Shown here: in pieces, positions 44,130 through 54,040 of the stretch | How positions within the stretch are numbered: the stretch's first letter is position 1 | How the letters are laid out: each line of letters opens with the position of its first letter | Origin: JBBQUN01 sp963717115 | Lineage (GTDB): Bacteria; Actinomycetota; Acidimicrobiia; Acidimicrobiales; SZUA-35 | Direction of reading: 5' to 3' | DNA: 64,000 nucleotides | Assembly (NCBI GenBank): GCA_963717115.1 | Contig: CAVQVO010000017.1 | Coordinates: 310,001-374,000, forward strand | The notes under the pieces: generated by a model | Told to the model about the DNA's origin: nothing | Seen by the model: the letters and a program-made list of their open reading frames with translations, nothing else | Database searches by the model: none | Made by a program: the position numbers and the translations under genes

Positions 44130-44528
44130 TCAGGCCTGGGCGATCCGAACGAGGTTGCCGGAGGGGTCGCGGAAGGCGCAGTCGCGAACGCCCCAGAACT
44201 GGTCGGTCGGCTCCTCGAGCACTTCGGCGCCGGATTCGACCAGTCGGTCGAAGGTGGCCTCGAGGTCGTCGGTGCAGAAGATGGCGGCCTGCATCGAACC
44301 CTGGGTCACGAGCGCCAGGAGCGCGTCACCCTCGGCGGGTGATCGCCCGCCATGGGGCTGGGACAGCACGATGTCGACGTCCTGGCCGGGGGCGCCCACG
44401 GTGACCCAACGGAAGCCGTTGTTCTCGACGTCCTGGCGCACTTCGAGACCGAGCGCGTCCCGGTAGAAGCCGAGCGCCTCGTCGGGATCGCGAACGGTGA
44501 TGAACATCTTCGAGACGGTGATTGCCAT
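44130..44528 (-). CDS. VOC superfamily (glyoxalase-like) protein
   Basis: A 132-residue metal-dependent VOC-fold protein: KMFITVRDPDEALGFYRDAL, GLEVRQDVENNGFRWVTVG, AAIFCTDDLEATFDRLVESG, FWGVRDCAFRDPSGNLVRI. The paired beta-alpha-beta repeats and the DPSGN end are typical. Possible lyase, dioxygenase or resistance protein; substrate unknown. TACGGT ends 6 nt before ATG 44528, so probably leaderless. Confidence 0.85.
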   Translation of the reverse strand: MAITVSKMFITVRDPDEALGFYRDALGLEVRQDVENNGFRWVTVGAPGQDVDIVLSQPHGGRSPAEGDALLALVTQGSMQAAIFCTDDLEATFDRLVESGAEVLEEPTDQFWGVRDCAFRDPSGNLVRIAQA

Positions 44529-44613
44529 GGCGAAACCGTAGAGGCGACGAACGCCCGCGGGCTTCTTCGATCCTGCTCGATCGCGTTGCCCGGTACGGGC
44601 CCCGGCGTGGGTG

Positions 44614-45024
44614 CTACGAGTCGACCGACGTTCGTCGTGGTCGGGTCCGGACCTTGCTGACGCAGGGCGGGATCACATCGAACGAACGGTGGTCCCGTCG
44701 GCGATACTCCGAGGGTGTCACCCCGACGACTTCGGTGAACCGCGAACTGAACGAGCCGAGCGACGCGCAGCCGACCGCCACGCAGGCATCGGTGACGGAC
44801 ACGCCTTGGCGGAGGAGTGCCATGGAGCGCTCGATCCGGCGGGTCATCAGATACGAATAGGGCGTTTCGCCGTAGGTGGCGTGGAACCGACGTGAGAAGT
44901 GCGCGGCCGACATCGATGCTCGCTGCGCCAGCTCCGGCACACTCAGGGTCTGGGCGTAGTGCCGATCCATGAAATCGCGCGTCCGGCGAAGAAGCTCGAG
45001 TTCGGCGATCGCATCCGGCGACAT
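44614..45024 (-). CDS. AraC family transcriptional regulator, HTH only
   Basis: A 136-residue protein with little more than the double HTH: RTRDFMDRHYAQTLSVPELA, SMSAAHFSRRFHATYGETPY, RRIERSMALLRQGVSVTDAC, GSFSSRFTEVVGVTPSEYRR. The short N-terminus leaves no ligand domain. ATG 45024 lies 8 nt behind TACCGT. Often such short AraC proteins control an adjacent VOC gene, here immediately downstream on the same strand (85-bp gap). Confidence 0.8.
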   Translation of the reverse strand: MSPDAIAELELLRRTRDFMDRHYAQTLSVPELAQRASMSAAHFSRRFHATYGETPYSYLMTRRIERSMALLRQGVSVTDACVAVGCASLGSFSSRFTEVVGVTPSEYRRRDHRSFDVIPPCVSKVRTRPRRTSVDS

Positions 45025-45147
45025 GCCCGGCAACGGTACCGCACGCGAACGGGCGTTGGTGCCGAGCACCTTCTCCAAACAGGGCACGACGGACGGTCGG
45101 CCGGGGACGAGGAGCACGAACGGTTTCGTCGGGCTAGAACGGGCACC

Positions 45148-46208
45148 GTGATCGAAACCTCGGCGCTCAACGCCAAGCGCATCAGCTTCGACGATCAGTG
45201 GGCGCTGCAGGAGCATTTCCATGCCCAAGGCTGGACCGATGGGCTCGCCGTCGTCCCGCCGACCGCCGAGGCGGTGGCGGCATGTCTCGAATGGGCGCTC
45301 CTCGCTCCGGACCATCTGATCGGCGTCGAACCGGTCCGGCAACGGACGGTCACCGCAGAGAAGGTCGCGATCAATGCAGTGATGGCCGGGTGCCTGCCGA
45401 TGCACTTCCCGGTCGTGGTGACGGCGGTGACCGCGATGTTCACCCAGCCGTTCGAACTGCACGGCGCCACGGCGAGTACCGGTGGCTGCGGGATCCTGGT
45501 GATCGTCAACGGCCCGATCCGCCGCGAGATCGGCATGGTCGCGACGTTCAATGCGGTCGGGCCGAGCGACCGGGCAGGCACCTGCATCGGTCGAGCCGTT
45601 CGCCTGGTCTTGGGAAACCTGCTCGAAGTGCGACCCGGCGAGCTCGACCGCTCCACGCTCGGACATCCCGGGCAAGATCAGCTTCTGCATCGCCGAAGAC
45701 GAAGAGCGCACGCCTTGGCCGTCGCTCGCGGCCGAGCGGCATCGGCGATCGACGACGCCTCGGCGGTGACCGTGCATGGCCGCCATGGGTCCCCGTCAGA
45801 TCATGAACGAGTGGACGACGGACCCGAGCGAGATCCTCGACACCTACGTCGCCGAGATGCGGGCGAACATGCGCGAATTACTCGATCTGGGCCGGCAACT
45901 ACGCCATCGTCGTTCCTCCTCAGCTCCGGGACCACTTCGATGCGCCGGATGGACGAAGGCCGACGTGCGGGCGGTACGTGTTCGATCACGCCAGCGTTCG
46001 GCGCCGAGAGTGGGCCATGTCGGCAAAGGCAAAGGTCGTTGCCGACAAGGGTGATCGCGAGTACCGCGGCACTGACCGAGCCAGTCGGATCTCCTGGTGG
46101 TCGCCGCCGGCGGACCGGCCGGTGGTTTCGGCGCCGTCATCCCGCCCTGGCTCGGATCGAAGTGCCGAGCTGTCACCGTTTGCCATCGGCGCGTGTGTGA
46201 ACTGCTGA
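45148..46208 (+). pseudogene. GWTDG-domain protein, relative of the UGSC gene C-terminal half (multiple frameshifts)
   Basis: From GTG 45148: RISFDDQWALQEHFHAQGWT, DGLAVVPPTAEAVAACLEW, KVAINAVMAGCLPMHFPVVV, GGCGILVIVNGPIRREIGM, GTCIGRAVRLVLGNLLEV. These align with the C-terminal half of the UGSC protein at 41.8 kb. Then GKISFCIAEDEERTPWPSL, MAAMGPRQIMNEWTTDPSEI, VFDHASVRRREWA and GACVNC before TGA 46206-46208 lie in other frames. Breaks are near 45672, 45745, 45775, 45890 and at least one or two more after 45940. There is no UGSC domain. Likely a pseudogene, or an intact gene hit by many indels. Confidence 0.6.
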
Positions 46209-46233
46209 CACGTACCAGCCTGGAAGGACCGCC

Positions 46234-46439
46234 ATGACCCTCGATGTCCTCGTCCCCACCTACGACAAAGCGCACCCGTCGGCGTTGCGTTGGCGAACGC
46301 CCGCCGCCTCGCGGCAGCTCTCGGACGCGAACGCTTCGATGCTGCCTGGCTCCCGCTCTCGCACCCGGCAGTGGTGATCGTCCGGTCGATGACGGTGCGC
46401 GAGCAACGCATCAGCGGAGCTCGGCGGAGCCGGGTTTGA
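46234..46439 (+). pseudogene. Unrecognised short gene remnant
   Basis: ATG 46234 with GGAAGG upstream gives MTLDVLVPTYDKA; the likely continuation in another frame is PVGVALANARRLAAALGRER, FDAAWLPLSHPAVVIVR. It directly follows the decayed GWTDG gene and may once have been its partner. Family not recognised. Its 3' end overlaps the convergent response regulator gene. Confidence 0.35.
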
Positions 46440-47086
46440 CGATGCCGATCTCGTAGGCGAGGACGACGGCCTGGACACGGTCTCGCACGCCGAGTTTGGT
46501 GAGGAGCCGGCTGACGTGGGTCTTCGCGGTTGCTTCGCCCACGAACATCTCGGCGGCGATTTCCCGGTTGCTCATGCCTCGGGCGAGCAGCCGGAGCGCC
46601 TCGTGCTCGCGTTCGGTGAGATCGTCGGGAAGCGCAGCGTTGGACACGGTCGCCTCGGGCTGTCGTGGCGAACTCCTCGATGAGGCGCTTGGTCACGGTC
46701 GGGGCCAGCAACGCGTTGCCCTCGGCGATGACCCGCACCGCGGCCGCGAGCTCCTTGGCCGGGGTGTCCTTGAGGAGGAAGCCGCTGGCACCGGCCCGCA
46801 TGGCGGCATAGACGTACTCGTCGAGGTCGAACGTGGTGAGAACGAGGACCTTGGTGTCGATGGCGGGCTCGTCGGTGATGAGTCGGGTGGCCTCGATGCC
46901 GTCCATCTCGGGCATCCGGATGTCCATGAGCGCGACGTCGGGGTTGGTGCGACGGCAGAGCTCGAGTCCGGTGCGGCCGTTGTCGGCGTCGCCGACGACC
47001 TCGAGGTCTGGTTGGGCGTCGAGAATCATGGTGAACGCGTCGCGCATCAGGGCTTGATCGTCGATGACTGCAACTCGGATGCTCAT
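46411..47086 (-). CDS. NarL-family response regulator (frameshifted)
   Basis: Receiver: VAVIDDQALMRDAFTMILDA, acceptor Asp in DVALMDIRMPEMDG, Thr/Lys in VLTTFDLDEYVYAAMRAG and FLLKDTPA. The HTH lies in another frame: ALPDDLTEREHEALRLLARG, MSNREIAAEMFVGEATAKTH. One indel near 46660 (FATT/RPEATV junction) reconnects them into about 225 residues. ATG 47086 overlaps the kinase stop by ATGA if the kinase is corrected too. DesR/LiaR-like, controlled by the kinase upstream. Confidence 0.75.
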
Positions 47087-48368
47087 GCCGGTGCCGTGCT
47101 TTCGGGTTCTGCGGAGACCACCGCCGGCCGGTCCGTGGCGGTCGTTGGTCGGCAGGGAGGCGTCGACCCGGTAGCCGCCGCCTGGTCGTGGCCCGGCGGC
47201 GAGTTGCCCGTTGTAGATCTCGACGCGTTCGCGCATGCCGATGAGGCCGTGGCCGCTGCCGGTGTGGGTGAGCTGTGACACGGCTCGGCGGCCGGTGTCG
47301 TCGATGGTGATGTGGAGGGCGTCGGGGTCGTAGCGCAACTCGACGGTGGCGGTGGCGGCGTCGCCGCCGTGTTTGACGACGTTGGTGAGGGCTTCTTGCA
47401 CGATCCGGAACGCGGCGAGCTCGATTCCGGGAGGAAGGGGCCGTTCGTCTCCGCTGATGATCAGCTCGGTTGGTGTGCCCGCGTGGGTGCAGTGGGCGAT
47501 GGTGGTGTCGAGGTCGGCGAGTGAGGGTTGGGGCGCCAGCGCGCCGCGGGTGGCGGTGGCTTCGGATGGATTGTTGTTGCGGAGCACGCCGAGCATGCGG
47601 CGCATCTCGGCGAGGGCGTCGCGTCCGGTGGTCTCGACGCTGTGCATGAGACGGGCGGCGTCGTCGGGGCGGGTGTGGGCGATCTCCTGGGCGGCGGCGG
47701 CCTGGAGGGTGATGAGGCTCATCCCGTGGGCGACGACATCGTGCATCTCGCGCGCGATCCGCAGCCGCTCCTGGATGACGGCCCGCTCGGCTTCGGCCTG
47801 ACGGTCGGCTTCGGCTTGCTCGGCTCGCTTCTTGGTGTCGGCGAAGATCTCTTCCTTGTTCCGGATGACCGCTCCGGCGAGGACCGTGGCCCCGATCGAG
47901 AGGATCATGCTGAGAGCGTTGGACCAGCGATAGCCGTCGACGCCATCCAACAAGGTGAAGCTGGCGACGCCGAACAGGACTGCGAAGCCGGAGCCCAGCG
48001 CGATCCATGCCGTTCGACGATTGCGCTCGTGGGCCGTGACCGCGTAGAGGGCGGCGAGCCCGACCGGGGCCATGAACGAGCCGTAGTCGCGGGCGTAGAA
48101 CACACACGAGACGGCGATGACGAACACCATGACGGCGATGGGAGCGGTCCCGTCGCCAGACGAGTGCCGTCGCTGCGATCAGTACGAGGAGGACGCCCAC
48201 GGCGTCGGGATCCCGGGTGCTGTCGGCGACCACGTCACCGGAGAGGTCGGCCAATGCCAGCAGCGCCATCAGGCCGGAGACGAGCACATCGACCAGTCGG
48301 GGGCGCGAGCGCAGCCACTCCTGGGATCGACGTGCCAGCGTGATCATGGTCTGGGCAGCCGAGCTCAT
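47083..48368 (-). CDS. Sensor histidine kinase (DesK/LiaS-like, frameshifted)
   Basis: From ATG 48368 (TACCGT 6 nt upstream): SAAQTMITLARRSQEWLRSR, LVDVLVSGLMALLALADLSG and further helices. After an indel near 48150 come MVFVIAVSCVFYARDYGSFM and more helices, about five in all. Kinase core: RLRIAREMHDVVAHGMSLIT with the acceptor His, AFRIVQEALTNVVKHGGDAA and GSGHGLIGMRERVEI. Near 47125 an extra CCGG-like block shifts the frame and merges kinase and regulator into one open frame; the expected end is AVVSAEPESTAPA with TGA 47083-47085. It forms a two-component pair and is divergent from the ABC genes it may control. Confidence 0.75.
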
Positions 48369-48657
48369 GTCTCGACGGTAGTGCTTCGCCTGCCGGGTGG
48401 CGTCCGCCATCGGTTGGTTGATCGTTCCGCCAAAGGGATGATTCGAAGCGGCCGCCTCCCCGCACATCGGCGGGCGCGAGCCGGTCGCAGAACCGTGTCG
48501 GCCTCCGTCGATGTGGTGACGGTCGAGCCCGGCTGATCAGCCGTTGTCGGGAGTGCGAATCATGACTTCGCCCGACGACGGCAGGGACTCGATTTCTTAG
48601 GTTCGAACCACACACCGAATCCATCGAGAAACCCAACCACCCAGACGGAACAAGCTC

Positions 48658-49413
48658 ATGACACTCACCCTCGACCTCCCATCCATCACGACCGTTGCGG
48701 CTTCCGCCCGTGGGGCGACGAAGGTCTACGGAACCGGCGACACCGAAGTCACCGCCCTCGACAACGTCGACGTCGACTTCGCCGCCGGCTGCTTCACCGC
48801 CATCATGGGCCCATCGGGTTCGGGCAAGTCGACGCTCATGCATTGCATGGCCGGTCTCGACCGCCTCAGCAGCGGCTCGGCGTTCGTCGGCGACGTCGAC
48901 ATCTCGGCGGCCAACGAGACGCAGCTCACGCTGTTGCGCCGCAACCGTCTGGGCTTCGTCTTCCAGGCGTTCAACCTGGTCCCGACGCTGACCGCGATCG
49001 AGAACATCACCCTGCCCATGGATCTCGCCGGGACCAAGCCGGACAAGGCCTGGCTCGAGAACGTGGTGCAGACCGTCGGCCTTGCCGATCGGTTGAACCA
49101 TCGACCCGGCGAGCTCTCCGGCGGTCAGCAGCAGCGTGTTGCGGTGGCCCGGGCCTTGGCGAGCCGCCCGGCGATCATCTTCGCCGACGAACCGACCGGC
49201 AACCTCGACTCGACGACCGGCGGGGAGATCCTCGCCTTCATGCGCCACGCCGTCCGCGAGCTCGGCCAGACGATCGTCATGGTCACCCACGACCCGGTCG
49301 CGGCGTCCTACTCGGACCGAGTGGTGTTCCTCGCCGACGGCCGGATCACCGACGAACTCCACCAGCCCACCCCCGACACCGTGCTCGACCGCATGCGTCG
49401 GCTCGGCAACTGA
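48658..49413 (+). CDS. ABC transporter ATP-binding protein (MacB/LolD type)
   Basis: A 251-residue ATPase. GATKVYGTGDTEVTALDNVD, Walker A GPSGSGKSTLMHCMAGLD, Q-loop GFVFQAFNLVPTLTAIENI, signature ELSGGQQQRVAVARAL, Walker B IIFADEPTGNLDS and the switch His in VMVTHDP. This is the LolD/MacB/FtsE-type subunit that drives mechanotransmitter FtsX-like permeases without transporting across the membrane bilayer itself. It works with the permease 33 bp downstream. Target: peptide antibiotic resistance or lipoprotein handling (inference). Confidence 0.9.
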   Translation: MTLTLDLPSITTVAASARGATKVYGTGDTEVTALDNVDVDFAAGCFTAIMGPSGSGKSTLMHCMAGLDRLSSGSAFVGDVDISAANETQLTLLRRNRLGFVFQAFNLVPTLTAIENITLPMDLAGTKPDKAWLENVVQTVGLADRLNHRPGELSGGQQQRVAVARALASRPAIIFADEPTGNLDSTTGGEILAFMRHAVRELGQTIVMVTHDPVAASYSDRVVFLADGRITDELHQPTPDTVLDRMRRLGN

Positions 49414-49446
49414 TCCCGGCAACACCGCACCGCAAAGGAAACCGTC

Positions 49447-51977
49447 ATGTTGCGACTCACCCTCAAGAACCTGCGGGCCAACAAGGTCCGCTTTGCTCTC
49501 ACCACCTTCGGCGTCATGCTCGCCGTCAGCTTCGTCGTCTCGGCCTTCGTCCTGGGAGACGGCCTGCGCAGTACCTTCGGCGGCGTCGCCGACGAGACCA
49601 CCAACGGCATCGACCTGGAGGTCCGACCCGTTGCCGACTTCGGCGACCCGCCACCGCTCTCCGCCGACCTGGTCGACGTCGTCGCCGACGTCGACGGCGT
49701 CACCGACGCGGTACCCGGCGATCGAGGCCGGGTGGGACGTCGTCCAGCTCCTCGGCGACGACGGCAAGCCCGTCTCGAGCGACGGGCCCCCACACATCGC
49801 CTTCGCATGGTCGGACAACACGTCAACTCAGCGCGTTCACGCTGGTGGACGGGACACCGCCGGGTCTCGACGAGTTCGTCGATCGATCTCGACTCGGCCG
49901 CCAAGCACGACCTGAGGATCGGTGACAGCTACGAGCTCACGACACCGACGGGCCGGGCGCACCTGACCCTGTCGGGCACGTCGTCGTTCGGGGCCGACAA
50001 CGAAACCGTCGGTGCCGTGCTCATGCAGATGAACGCCGACCAAGCCGGTGACCTCTTCGGCATCGACGGTGTCAACACGATCAGCATCCAGGTCGACGAC
50101 GACGCCGACATCGCGGTCGTGCAAGCAGCCGTGCAGGCGGCGGTGCCCCAGGCCGACGTCGTCGACAACGCCGTCGTCGCCGCCGACGCCAACGACGACA
50201 TGACCGGCGAGATCGACATCGTCGGCAACATCCTGCTCGGCTTCGGCGGCGTCGCCCTGTTCGTGTCGATCTTCATCATCTACAACACCTTCGCCATCGT
50301 GTTGGGCCAACGCACCCAGGAACTGGCACTCCTGCGGACGATCGGTGCAGACGCCGGCCAGATCCGGCGATCGGTCCTCGGCGAGGCCCTGGTCATCGGC
50401 CTGTTGGCTTCGGTGGGAGGAATCGCCGGCGGTGTCGGCGTCTCGAAGGGACTCCGGGCCCTGTTCAACGCCACCGGAGGCAGCCTGCCGGACTCGCCAA
50501 CCATCATCGCCACCCGCACCATCGTGGCCGCGTTGGTCATCGGTGTCGGTGTCACGATGCTGGCCGCCATCGGCCCGGCTCGACGGGCAGGGACGGTGCC
50601 GGCGATCGCGGCCTTGCGCGGCGGTGCCGATGCTGCGGCACCCGGCAGCCGAACCCGGATCGCGTCCGGCACCGGCCTGTTCGCAGCGGGCCTGGTGGCT
50701 GGTGCGCTCGGTCTGAGCGGAGCCGGAAGCACCGCGGCCACGGTTGCGCTCATGGCGGGCGGCGCCATCGGGATCTTCCTCGGCGTCACGCTCCTCAGCC
50801 CGATGGCGGTCGGCGTGATCACCCGTGTCATCGGCTGGCCGCTGACCAAGATCAGCGGTGTGGCGGGCCACTTGGCTCAGCAGAACGCAGCCCGCAACCC
50901 ACGTCGCACCGCCACGACGGCGGCGGCGTTGATGATCGGCCTGGCACTGGTTTCCACGGCGCTGGTCGTCGGGCAGTCGATCAAGGAGAGCATCGGTACC
51001 ACCCTCGAGGATTCGGCAACCGCCGACTACTACCTCACCGACCAGCTCGACGAGGTCACCTTCCCGCTCGGGCTCCCCGCCGACCTGGCAGCCAACGACC
51101 TGTTCGACTCGGTCAGCGGGTTCCGCTACGTCGAGACCCGGGTCGACGGTGAGATCGGCACCAACGTCGCGGCCGACTTCGCTCAGCTCCCACCGTTGTT
51201 GAACGCCGACATCCGAGCGACGGTGGCTACGACCTCACGGTCACCAATCCGGTCCTGATCGCATCGAAGCACGCCGAGTCGACAGGACTCGTCGTCGGAG
51301 ACCGCGTCACGACCGAATTCGCCAACGGCGCCTCGGTCGAGGCCACGATCACCGGCGTGTTCGACGACGAGGCACTCATCACCGCTGACTACCTCTTCGA
51401 CGAGTCGGTCTTCGACGCCGCAGGCGACCGGACCGGCTACGAATGGATCGCCATCTCGGTCGCCGACGGCGCCGAGCAAGCCGCCGTGGACGCGGCCATC
51501 GCCGCCGTGTCGAGCGAGTTCCCCGCCGCCGATGTGGAGACGACCCAGGAGTTCCGAGACCGAGCCGCCGGAACGATCGACGACATTCTCGCCATGGTCA
51601 ACATCATGGTCGCCCTCGCCGTGATCATCGCCCTCATCGGCATCGCCAACACCCTTGCCCTGTCGGTCTTCGAACGCACCCGAGAGCTCGGCCTCGTCCG
51701 AGCCGTCGGCATGACCCGCCGCCAACTCCGGCGCATGGTCCGCTTCGAGGCAGCCCTCGTCGCCACGTTCGGCGCCGTCCTCGGCGTGTCGATCGGGCTC
51801 CTGTTCGGATGGGGGGTCGTCCAGGCACTCCCCGCCGGCTTCGCTTCGACCCTCGTCGTCCCCGTCCAGTCGATCGTCGTGCTGATGATCGTCGCCGCGA
51901 CCGCCGGCGTGCTCGCCGCAGTGCTGCCGGCCCGGCGGGCCGCACGACTCGACGTCCTCGACGCCATCTCCCACTGA
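49447..51977 (+). CDS. FtsX/MacB-type ABC permease (frameshifted)
   Basis: Corrected length about 843 residues. The N-terminus RLTLKNLRANKVRFALTTFG and first helix VMLAVSFVVSAFVLGDGLR lead into a large extracellular domain. FtsX core 1: NTFAIVLGQRTQELALLRTI, GADAGQIRRSVLGEALVIGL, then IGPARRAGTVPAIAALRG. Second half: HLAQQNAARNPRRTATTAAA, a second extracellular domain, core 2 NTLALSVFERTRELGLVRAV and the end LPARRAARLDVLDAISH. Breaks lie near 49715, 49828, 49885 and 51222, so three open frames are seen. The double FtsX layout is that of large macrolide/peptide-type exporters or lipoprotein-release systems. Confidence 0.75.
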
Positions 51978-51994
51978 GCAACGAGGCGGGGCAG

Positions 51995-52116
51995 ATCGGC
52001 CAAACCGGCTGGAGCCTCGGAATCGCCACCCACGGACTCGTCGTCGGTCTGAACCGACCGCTCCATCCTCGTCGACCCGGGAGCAGCAACAGGTCGACAC
52101 GGTCCTGGCGAGATGA
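51995..52116 (+). pseudogene. 2TM-domain protein C-terminal fragment
   Basis: IGQTGWSLGIATHGLVVGLN and, one frame over, PSSSTREQQQVDTVLAR then TGA 52114-52116. It closely matches the end of the 2TM protein at 28302-28637 (GWSLGIVVHGLVVRLNRP ... EQRQIDEVLAR). The N-terminal part is missing, so it is a truncated and frameshifted duplicate. Confidence 0.6.
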
Positions 52117-52204
52117 GGGCACCGATTCGGCACGCAGAACGCTCTCGGTCGGGCTGCGATGTCGCTCGCGTGTAACTGCGGCCGGCTCGGCCCGTCTTGG
52201 TGAC

Positions 52205-52468
52205 ATGACTGACGACAAGACGACCATCGCATCCGACCAGATCCGCATCTCGATCGAGGTCGGCCCCGACTACGCCATGAGTGACACGCTGACCTCGCTG
52301 CTCCAGCAGGTGCAGGCCGAGGTCTCCGACGACGAAGTCAGTGGATACGCCATGGACTTCTTGAACCTCAAGCCGCGCACGAGCTCGGACTACCTGATCA
52401 TCACGATGGAGAACCAAAAGGCCGCGAGCTACACCGAGATGGATTCGAAGGGCAAGAAGAAGTACTGA
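52205..52468 (+). CDS. Hypothetical protein
   Basis: An 87-residue soluble protein: RISIEVGPDYAMSDTLTSLL, QQVQAEVSDDEVSGYAMDFL, then TSSDYLIITMENQKAASYTE, with a Lys-rich end. No cysteine, no membrane helix, no recognised family. It ends 2 bp before the GTG of the YkgJ-family gene, so the two are probably cotranscribed. Confidence 0.6.
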   Translation: MTDDKTTIASDQIRISIEVGPDYAMSDTLTSLLQQVQAEVSDDEVSGYAMDFLNLKPRTSSDYLIITMENQKAASYTEMDSKGKKKY

Positions 52469-52470
52469 CC

Positions 52471-53103
52471 GTGCCCACCACCGCACTTTCTGCGCCGCTC
52501 GACGTCACTGCTGCCGACGAGTTGCTCGACGCGGCTCGAACGCTCGTCGACGGCGATGTTCGGGGCATCGCCGCACGGCCCGAGTTCGACATCTCGTGCG
52601 GGCCAGGGTGCGGCGCGTGTTGCCGCCAGGCCGTGCCCGTGACCGCTGCGGAACTACGTGCCATCCGGGCCTGGCTCGATGCGCTGCCCGTCGAGGATCG
52701 GTCGGCGCATGACGAGCGCATCGCGGCGACCAAGGCCCGACTCGACGCTTGCGATGCCGAAGCCGTCGGCATCGAGAACGAGCGGGCGTACTTCGCGCTG
52801 GGAATCCCGTGCCCGTTCCTCGTTGACGAGTCGTGCAGCATCCACCCGGCGCGTCCGCTGGCCTGCCGGGAGTACGTCGTGACGTCGGACCCGGTGCACT
52901 GTGCGAGCCGGGCCGATGGCCAGATCGTGCGGATCAGCGCCACACACGATGTGCTCGGCGCCTTCGCCAAGGTGTCCGCCGAGATGGGCGAACCGACCGA
53001 GTACCTCCTCGCCCCAGCCATCGCACGACCGGTTCCCCACGCCCCCGTGATGGCGCCCCGTCCGGTACCGGCTCTGATGCGGATGTTGATGGGCACTCGA
53101 TAG
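52471..53103 (+). CDS. YkgJ family zinc/iron-chelating cysteine cluster protein
   Basis: A 210-residue protein with the CxxC-rich YkgJ domain: ISCGPGCGACCRQAVPVTAA (about residues 46-65) and GIPCPFLVDESCSIHPARPL, ACREYVVTSD (about 110-145). Eight cysteines could hold a zinc or Fe-S centre. The domain function is not established; some members relate to flagellin lysine methylation, but no flagellar genes are here. GTG 52471 starts right after the upstream stop. No frame breaks. Confidence 0.8.
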   Translation: MPTTALSAPLDVTAADELLDAARTLVDGDVRGIAARPEFDISCGPGCGACCRQAVPVTAAELRAIRAWLDALPVEDRSAHDERIAATKARLDACDAEAVGIENERAYFALGIPCPFLVDESCSIHPARPLACREYVVTSDPVHCASRADGQIVRISATHDVLGAFAKVSAEMGEPTEYLLAPAIARPVPHAPVMAPRPVPALMRMLMGTR

Positions 53104-53124
53104 GGCATGGATGCTGCGGCCGAC

Positions 53125-53919
53125 CTATCGAGGAGGACCGGCTTGGATCTGGGCTCGAGCGTCGTGCCGTGAGGTCTCGGGGCCGAACGACAGACAGAAC
53201 CAGCTCACGCCGGCCGCGCGATAGTCGGCCGCGAACTCCGGCGGACCGTGAAGGCAGATGTCGAAGTCGGACCCGACGCCGAGATCGGCCCGGAGCGAGG
53301 CGATGTCACTCGGAGGGATCGGCCCGACCGGGCTGAAGGGCATCACGCCCTGGCACCGGATCGCTCGGCGACGTGGGCCGCTGCGCAGCGGCCAGAGCGC
53401 CGCGGCCCAGATGGGAATCGAGGGTGACTGCAGTGGTGCGGGGAGAAAGCGGGCGTTCGTGATGGAGGACCGGCGACTCTGGAAGCTGAACGGCTCACCC
53501 GACCAGAGGCCCCGGAGAATGGCGATCCCGTCGTCGGCGAGCTCGGCTCTGATCGTGTCGTTGGTCGCCGGTTCGTCGAACGCCGAGAACTCACGCCAGA
53601 AGTCGATGCCGAGACCGACTCCGAGCGTGAGCCGACCCTTCGACAAGTGGTCCAGCGTGACCGCCTCTCGAGCGAGCAGCCACGGCCGCCGCCGAGGTAT
53701 CGGCGTGACGAGAGGGCCGAGCCGAATGGTCGATGTGTGGCAGGCCACGGCGGCCAGGGCGATCCAGGTGTCGGCGAGGTCGACGTCGTTGGCGTAGAGG
53801 ATGTGGTCCCACAGGAAGAACCCGTCCCAGCCCGCTTCCTCGGCCTGCTGGGCCAGTTCGATCAGCACGTCGACGTCACCGAACGACCCGAAGGGCGGGA
53901 GGTAGACGGCGTGGCGCAT
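53125..53919 (-). CDS. LLM class (F420/flavin-dependent) oxidoreductase
   Basis: A 264-residue TIM-barrel luciferase-like protein: LIELAQQAEEAGWDGFFLWD, TWIALAAVACHTSTIRLGPL, VTPIPRRRPWLLAREAVTLD, RLTLGVGLGIDFWREFSAF, AILRGLWSGEPFSF. It is shorter than usual at the C-terminus but keeps the cofactor-binding strands. In actinobacteria most such enzymes use F420. Substrate unknown. TACCTT ends 6 nt before ATG 53919. Monocistronic. Confidence 0.85.
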   Translation of the reverse strand: MRHAVYLPPFGSFGDVDVLIELAQQAEEAGWDGFFLWDHILYANDVDLADTWIALAAVACHTSTIRLGPLVTPIPRRRPWLLAREAVTLDHLSKGRLTLGVGLGIDFWREFSAFDEPATNDTIRAELADDGIAILRGLWSGEPFSFQSRRSSITNARFLPAPLQSPSIPIWAAALWPLRSGPRRRAIRCQGVMPFSPVGPIPPSDIASLRADLGVGSDFDICLHGPPEFAADYRAAGVSWFCLSFGPETSRHDARAQIQAGPPR

Positions 53920-54040
53920 TCCAGCAAGGTAGAAGATCCCGCTCGATGCCGCTCTCGAAGGAGCGTCCCGTCACCTCCGAGCGCCCGTTGGCGCTCGTCC
54001 CCGCACGAGCACGAACCGTCACGCTCTCGATGATCGGTGT

